Origin: Minisyncoccota bacterium | Lineage (GTDB): Bacteria; Patescibacteriota; Minisyncoccia; Phycocordibacterales; UBA9973 | Assembly (NCBI GenBank): GCA_018061035.1 | Contig: JAGOUX010000007.1 | Coordinates: 1 to 39,372, forward strand | Direction: 5' to 3' | DNA length: 39,372 nucleotides | In this document: piece by piece, positions 39,150-39,372 of the stretch | How the letters are laid out: every line of letters begins with the position of its first letter | Position numbering within the stretch: the first letter of the stretch is position 1 | Translations under genes and position numbers: made by a program | Notes under the pieces: model-generated | The model's database searches: none | The model's input: the letters and a program-made list of their open reading frames with translations, nothing else | Told to the model about the DNA's origin: nothing

Positions 39150-39372
39150 CTAAAATGCCCTTTGTAGTATATGCTCAATTATATGATGCATCTTTGCGCC
39201 CACAGATTCTACTACTTGAGAGAGATGTGAATCTGGTTTGAGATCAGGACTGAGTTCAAGATTTAACAAGTATATACTTCCCTTTGGGGTGAGGACAAAG
39301 TCAGACTTGAGATAATGCCCAGCATCGAGATGCTTGTGAAGATTTTTTGCCATACTAATCAGGCTCTCCTTC
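39150..39372 (-). CDS. D-alanine--D-alanine ligase-like ATP-grasp protein, C-terminal part
   Basis: Partial: the frame is open to the right edge of the window, so the Met at 39353 is internal (upstream codons read KESLIS). The 74 visible codons match the end of Ddl enzymes: AGHYLKSDFVLTPKGSIYLLNLELSPDLKPDSHLSQVVESVG, then IIEHIL. In Ddl the metal-binding part reads E-x-N-x-x-P-G; here it is N-L-E-L-S-P-D, so Glu and Asn appear swapped. Close to secA and the mur genes, consistent with a role in making the D-Ala-D-Ala end of the stem peptide, but another ATP-grasp ligase is possible. Confidence 0.7.
   Translation of the reverse strand, partial: KESLISMAKNLHKHLDAGHYLKSDFVLTPKGSIYLLNLELSPDLKPDSHLSQVVESVGAKMHHIIEHILQRAF

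Overview
The window looks like a chromosomal segment of a Patescibacteria (Candidate Phyla Radiation) bacterium, probably of the Parcubacteria/Paceibacteria side. The backbone is AT-rich and tightly packed with small gaps. It carries a sigma region 4 + HARE-HTH protein, an array of VirB2-like T4SS pilins, a MurE without its first domain, an N-terminally minimal IF-2, tRNA genes without encoded CCA, and a palindromic leader element of a kind I recall from such genomes. This assignment is from recollection and gene content, not from a search. Layout: 0-5.3 kb (minus) mltG, an unnamed membrane protein, the sigma4/HARE protein and typA. 5.4-6.1 kb is a GC-rich cassette region with one or two small genes, then tRNA-Tyr. 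6.3-11.2 kb (minus) holds clpB, a trypsin-fold protein that has lost its catalytic triad, and a cysteine desulfurase. 11.2-13.6 kb (plus) holds a DUF4446 protein, infB, rbfA and tRNA-Cys. 13.6-16.3 kb (minus) holds a Cache/cohesin-like/Ig-like surface protein and a queuosine-precursor-type transporter. 16.4-17.1 kb holds tRNA-Leu(UAG), tRNA-Lys(CUU) and tRNA-Leu(UAA); the first two are flanked by tandem repeats that contain pieces of the tRNA genes.

17.2-19.4 kb (plus) holds a surface protein on a leaderless-type promoter and a second GC-rich cassette (SPFH membrane protein plus His-rich membrane protein). 19.4-27 kb (minus) is one long co-directional run: MBL-fold protein, small membrane protein, gyrA, methyltransferase, solute-binding protein and five pilin genes carrying six pilin domains. 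27.0-27.7 kb is a third GC-rich region with three small genes. 27.8-29.0 kb is rpsA with a structured leader. 29.05-29.7 kb is a secreted lysozyme-like protein. 30.0-38.5 kb (minus) is an overlapping cluster in the order secA, DUF1653 protein, HAD phosphatase, murE, murD, alpha/beta hydrolase, NUDIX, murC. 38.6-39.4 kb holds a 25-residue Lys-rich peptide gene, a candidate small RNA, and the 3' end of a D-Ala-D-Ala-ligase-like gene.

Working together, the genes cover peptidoglycan precursor synthesis and remodelling (murC/D/E, ddl-like, mltG, lysozyme-like), export (secA), a pilus-like surface system, translation (infB, rbfA, rpsA, typA, tRNAs), topology (gyrA) and proteostasis (clpB). The points most worth a second look are: (1) a palindromic leader element upstream of secA and of the pseudo-protease gene, with short upstream ORFs that both begin M-x-P-V-R and whose stop codons lie four bases before the main start; (2) GC-rich, Shine-Dalgarno-led mini-operons with their own promoters and long-stem terminators, dropped between AT-rich genes several of which look leaderless; (3) tandem duplications at two neighbouring tRNA genes; (4) a candidate small RNA at 39.0-39.1 kb. 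All promoter, terminator and RNA structure calls were made by eye.
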